DNA from: Ruminococcaceae bacterium UBA3323
GTDB lineage: Bacteria; Bacillota; Clostridia; Oscillospirales; Acutalibacteraceae
Length of the DNA stretch: 37,345 nt
Reading direction: 5' to 3'
NCBI GenBank assembly: GCA_002361935.1
Contig: DESD01000019.1
Span: forward strand, 1-37,345
Below the pieces are notes generated by a model. That model ran no database searches. It was not told the origin of the DNA and saw only the letters and a list, made by a program, of their open reading frames with translations. Positions 34,212-37,345 of the stretch are shown here, piece after piece. Position 1 is the stretch's first letter, and each line of letters begins with the position of its first letter. The translations under genes and the position numbers were made by a program.

Positions 34212-35111
34212 TTAAAGACCTGTGTTTTCAGCAATATATTTTCTTGCCTTAACAGCATATTCAAACGGATTTGCTTTAGCAGGATCCTGTTCTGCTTCAA
34301 CAACAACCCAGCCCTCATAATTATTCTCTGCAAGAATATCAAAAATCGGCTTAAAATCAACATCGCCGTCGCCGGGAACCGTAAACACACCTGCACGAAC
34401 AGCATCAAGAAAGCTCATATGATTCGGAACAACCTGATTGTTATAAACATCAAGACGAACATCCTTCAGATGAACATGCTTAACACGATGAATATATTTT
34501 TTAAGAACAGGAACAGGGTCAATACCGGCAAAGGTAAGATGACCGCTGTCAAAAAGAAGATAAACAAGCTCCGGATCCGTAAGCTCCATAAGCTTATCAA
34601 TTTCCTCAACAGTTTGAACACCTGTGCCCATATGATGATGAACCGTAAAGAACATTCCCTTTGATTTAGCATATGCACCCATTTCATTGAAGCCCTTTGC
34701 TACAATAGCCCACTCTTCATCCGTATAATACGGCTTTTCATCAAGAATGGATTTATCAAGGCAGCCCTGAATTGAATTACCCTGCTCGGAAGCACCGATA
34801 ACCTTTGCACCAAGAGCATAAAGCTTATCGCAATGCGCCTTAAAAGCTTCAATTGTTTCTTCATACGGCTTTGAAGTAAGATAAGAAGAAAACCATGCGT
34901 TGCAAATCTGAAGCCCGCGGATATCCAGATATTTTTTGAGAACCTCAGGATCAGACGGGTACTTATTTCCGATTTCGGAACCCTTGAAGCCTGCAAGAGC
35001 CATTTCGCTTATGCACTGCTCAAAGGAATTTTCTGCACCTAAATCAGGCATATCATCATTTGTCCAGCCGATAGGCGCAATAGCAAGTTTTACTTTATTA
35101 GAATCAAGCAT
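34212..35111 (-). CDS. iolE: Inosose dehydratase
   Basis: A 299-residue TIM-barrel enzyme of the xylose-isomerase-like family that dehydrates 2-keto-myo-inositol (inosose), the second step of inositol catabolism. The N-terminus VKLAIAPIGWTNDDMPDLG is the IolE signature. Metal and substrate residues lie in FKGSEIGNKYP, VHHHMGTGVQT, FDSGHLTFAG and HVHLKDVR. Length is normal. The product of this step is the substrate of the hydrolase encoded upstream (iolD), so gene order fits the pathway. The ATG at 35111 has AAAGG about 10 bases upstream. The remaining genes (iolB, C, J, transporters) lie outside the window or elsewhere. Confidence 0.95.
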   Translation of the reverse strand: MLDSNKVKLAIAPIGWTNDDMPDLGAENSFEQCISEMALAGFKGSEIGNKYPSDPEVLKKYLDIRGLQICNAWFSSYLTSKPYEETIEAFKAHCDKLYALGAKVIGASEQGNSIQGCLDKSILDEKPYYTDEEWAIVAKGFNEMGAYAKSKGMFFTVHHHMGTGVQTVEEIDKLMELTDPELVYLLFDSGHLTFAGIDPVPVLKKYIHRVKHVHLKDVRLDVYNNQVVPNHMSFLDAVRAGVFTVPGDGDVDFKPIFDILAENNYEGWVVVEAEQDPAKANPFEYAVKARKYIAENTGL

Positions 35112-35290
35112 TTTATATGTTACCTTTCTTATTTCTTTGTGTAAAGTAATTTTGCCTTACACGTAAAGATTAATGGATTTTTGCATTAGGCAAGGCTTTG
35201 ACAAAATTTTTATAACGAAAGCATATATATGATATGTGACCGAGAAAAATTTTGACTAAAACACAGCATAACACAAAAGGATACCATTCT
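35112..35290. promoter_or_regulatory. iolD-iolE intergenic region with inverted repeat
   Basis: No gene fits in these 179 bp. GTGTAA (35139-35144) and TTACAC (35157-35162) form an inverted repeat with matching CTTT/AAAG flanks about 35 bases upstream of iolE. A weak promoter candidate, TTGTCA (35204-35199) and AAAAAT (35182-35177), lies before it. A separate operator/promoter for iolE is possible; the repeat could also be an attenuating hairpin. Confidence 0.4.
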
Positions 35291-37144
35291 TTAATAGTCA
35301 AATGTCTTTGCGATATTGGCCTGCATATCCTTGTATGCTGCCGCAACCGTTTCGCTCTTTGAAACCTCGGCAACACCAACGCGCCACCAGGATTCGAAGC
35401 CCGGAGTCATTGTTTTGGGAAGCACTTTTATGTCGAAGAGAACGGATTTCGTCTGCTTTTTAGCATCCTCAAGTGCAGCCTTAAGCTCTGCAGAATTTCT
35501 TATTGTATAGCCCTTAGCACCATAGCCCTCGGCAATCTTAGCAAAATCAACTGCAATTTCATCACCGTCAAGCATACCTGTTTTCGGATTTCTTGCACGA
35601 AAAACGGTGCCGAAGGTATCGGTGCCCTGATTGTTCTGAAGATTTTCAATACATCCCCAGCCCATATTATCAAAAAGACAAATATTGATTTTAAGATTTT
35701 CCTGAAGTACTGTATAAAGCTCTGAATGTGCCATAAGGAAGGAGCCGTCACCGCAGAAAGTATAAACCTCTGCATCAGGTTTGGCAAGTTTTGCGCCAAG
35801 AGCACCGTTTACCTCATAACCCATATTGGAATAGCCGTATTCCATATGATATGTACCACGAGCCTTTGGTCTGAACAAACGCTGCATATCGCCCGGAAGA
35901 GAGCCGGCAGAACCAAGAGCAATATCTTCTTCGCCCATAAATTCATTTATTATACCCAATGCAAGCGTCTGGTTTAAGCCGCCCTCAAGCTCCTTGCTAT
36001 AATAATCATCAACTATAGCATCCCATTCAGCCTTTGCTGCTGCAATTTCATTTGTATAAGATGTTTTATAACCATCACAGCTATTTATAAGTGCAGAAAG
36101 AGCCTCTTTGGCATCTGCAACAATCGCTTCTGCATCCATCTTATATGCATCAAACGGACAGATATTAATACCCAGAACCTTTCTGTTTTCATTAAAGAGC
36201 CATTTTGACGAGGTTGTAAAATCAGTAAATCTTGTACCGACACCGATAACAAGATCTGCATCCCTGCCGATAACATTGGCAGCCTTGCCGCCTGTTACAC
36301 CGATACCGCCAAGATTAAGCGGATTCTTCCAATCTATTAAACCTTTACCGGCCTGTGTTTCACTGATAGGAATATTATACTTTTCAGCAAATTCCAGAAG
36401 CTCTTTTTCAGCACCGCTGTAGCGGACACCGCCGCCGCAAACAATAAGAGGCTTTTTCGCTTCTTTGATAAGAGCAGTTGCTCTTTCAAGCTGAGAAGCC
36501 GAAATCGGTCTTCTGTCCAAATGCCATACACGCTTCTGAAGAAAATGCTCAGGATAATCATAAGCCTCGCCTTCAACATCCTGAGGCATAGCAAGGCAGA
36601 CTGCACCTGTATCGGCAGGATCGGTAAGCACTCTCATTGCGTTTATGCAGGCTGTCATAAGCTGTTCCGGTCTTAAAATTCTGTCAAAATAATGACACAC
36701 ACCCTTAAACGCATCCGTTACGGTTCTTCCGTAGTTATCAAAAAACTCAGCCTGCTGCAGAACAGGATCAGGCTGACGGCAGGCAAAGGTATCACCGGGG
36801 AGAACAAGAAGCGGAATTCTGTTTGCCGTTGCACAGCCGCAGGCGGTTACCATATTTGTAGCACCCGGACCGATAGAGGAAACGCACGGAATGATTGCCT
36901 TTCTGTCCATCTGCTTAGCATATGCCATGGCAGCAAGTGCCATATTCTGCTCATTTTTTCCCTGATAGAATTTCAAGCTGTGACCGCCCTGCTCAAGAGC
37001 CTGACCAACACCTACAACACAGCCGTGACCGAAAATTCCGAACATACCGGAAACGAATTTTGTTTCAACACCATCACATTCAATATATTGATTATCCAGG
37101 AACTTAACAAGCGCCTGGGCCATTGTCAGTCTTTCTCTTTTCAT
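35291..37144 (-). CDS. iolD: Trihydroxycyclohexane-1,2-dione hydrolase
   Basis: A 617-residue thiamine-diphosphate enzyme that opens the ring of 3D-trihydroxycyclohexane-1,2-dione to 5-deoxyglucuronate in inositol breakdown. The N-terminus RLTMAQALVKFLDNQYIECDG aligns by eye with Bacillus IolD (RLTTAQALIKFLNQQYIHVDG). FGHGCVVGVGQALEQ, DTFACRQPDPVLQQ, SQDVEGEAYDY-type AMPQDVEGEAYDY and the ThDP-binding GDGSFLMAHSELYT...DNMGWG are present. The start at 37144 is supported by that alignment and by GAGG 8 bases upstream; an ATG at residue 8 is less likely. It is 3 bp after iolG and upstream of iolE. Confidence 0.97.
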   Translation of the reverse strand: MKRERLTMAQALVKFLDNQYIECDGVETKFVSGMFGIFGHGCVVGVGQALEQGGHSLKFYQGKNEQNMALAAMAYAKQMDRKAIIPCVSSIGPGATNMVTACGCATANRIPLLVLPGDTFACRQPDPVLQQAEFFDNYGRTVTDAFKGVCHYFDRILRPEQLMTACINAMRVLTDPADTGAVCLAMPQDVEGEAYDYPEHFLQKRVWHLDRRPISASQLERATALIKEAKKPLIVCGGGVRYSGAEKELLEFAEKYNIPISETQAGKGLIDWKNPLNLGGIGVTGGKAANVIGRDADLVIGVGTRFTDFTTSSKWLFNENRKVLGINICPFDAYKMDAEAIVADAKEALSALINSCDGYKTSYTNEIAAAKAEWDAIVDDYYSKELEGGLNQTLALGIINEFMGEEDIALGSAGSLPGDMQRLFRPKARGTYHMEYGYSNMGYEVNGALGAKLAKPDAEVYTFCGDGSFLMAHSELYTVLQENLKINICLFDNMGWGCIENLQNNQGTDTFGTVFRARNPKTGMLDGDEIAVDFAKIAEGYGAKGYTIRNSAELKAALEDAKKQTKSVLFDIKVLPKTMTPGFESWWRVGVAEVSKSETVAAAYKDMQANIAKTFDY

Positions 37145-37147
37145 AAA

Positions 37148-37345
37148 TTATGCCTCGATTTCTGAAAGCTTAACAGGTCTGTGCTCTTCAACGGATTTCT
37201 TTGCAGCAAGACCAAGACGAAGAGCCTCTAAGCCATCGTAAACCGTTGTCTGGGTTGGCTTGTCATTTACAACACAGTCAATAAACTGAGTCATTTCATC
37301 CGTAAAGGACTGCATATATCTTTCAAGGAAGAAATAGAGCGGCTT
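37148..37345 (-). CDS. iolG: Inositol 2-dehydrogenase family oxidoreductase, C-terminal part (cut by window edge)
   Basis: Only the last 65 residues are inside the window. They read ...YMQSFTDEMTQFIDCVVNDKPTQTTVYDGLEALRLGLAAKKSVEEHRPV..., the C-terminal helix pattern of Gfo/Idh/MocA dehydrogenases (quoted in fragments: FTDEMTQFIDCV, YDGLEALRLGLAAKKS). The stop is 3 bp before iolD. The family plus its position in front of iolD and iolE indicate myo-inositol 2-dehydrogenase (IolG), the first step of the pathway, though a related scyllo-inositol or sugar dehydrogenase is possible from this fragment. Confidence 0.85.
   Translation of the reverse strand, partial: KPLYFFLERYMQSFTDEMTQFIDCVVNDKPTQTTVYDGLEALRLGLAAKKSVEEHRPVKLSEIEA

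Overview
The window looks like a piece of chromosome from a low-GC Gram-positive anaerobe of the class Clostridia, most like the Ruminococcus/Oscillospirales group. The reasons are strong AGGAGG-type ribosome binding sites, SigA-type promoters (TTGACT-17-TATAAT), teichoic-acid genes, secreted CAP/Fn3 and BspA-like LRR proteins, and intrinsic hairpin terminators. This placement is an inference from gene content. Nearly all genes lie on the minus strand. No tRNA, rRNA, CRISPR array or insertion sequence was seen.

Layout (minus strand unless stated). 1-3551 is an AT-richer accessory block: a secreted LRR/Fn3 protein running off the left edge, a small putative EVE/PUA-like protein directly upstream of it, and a divergent XRE regulator (+) with a perfect pair of 18-bp operator-like sites between. 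3635-12145 reads as one operon, glyA - CDP-glycerol transferase - tagD - double-domain CDP-glycerol transferase - aminotransferase - trpS, closed by a 19-bp bidirectional hairpin. 12146-12482 is non-coding and holds hairpins and a degenerate repeat. 12483-14452 carries two paralogous secreted/lipoprotein genes of unknown function. yebC (+) follows, then a HAAS-like membrane protein gene overlapping a condensation-type acyltransferase gene, then ilvD-tagH.

20905-30251 holds a CAP-domain secreted protein, greA-lysS (with an N-terminal DUF1508-like fusion on LysRS), an ECF sigma factor translationally coupled to a membrane-anchored beta-propeller protein, and an ACT-regulator/hom/lysC operon for aspartate-family amino acids. 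An AI-2E family permease lies on the plus strand at 30435-31586. The right end has a polar amino-acid ABC transporter (ATPase, permease, lipoprotein) preceded by an elaborate structured leader, and an inositol catabolism operon iolG(partial)-iolD-iolE.

Most of the window is housekeeping. The parts most worth a second look are the structured leader of the ABC transporter (33932-34114), the DUF1508-LysRS fusion, the paired ECF-type promoters in front of the sigma/beta-propeller operon, the XRE/EVE-like/LRR block, the membrane protein plus acyltransferase pair, and the shortened, motif-poor ACT region of homoserine dehydrogenase next to a stand-alone ACT regulator.
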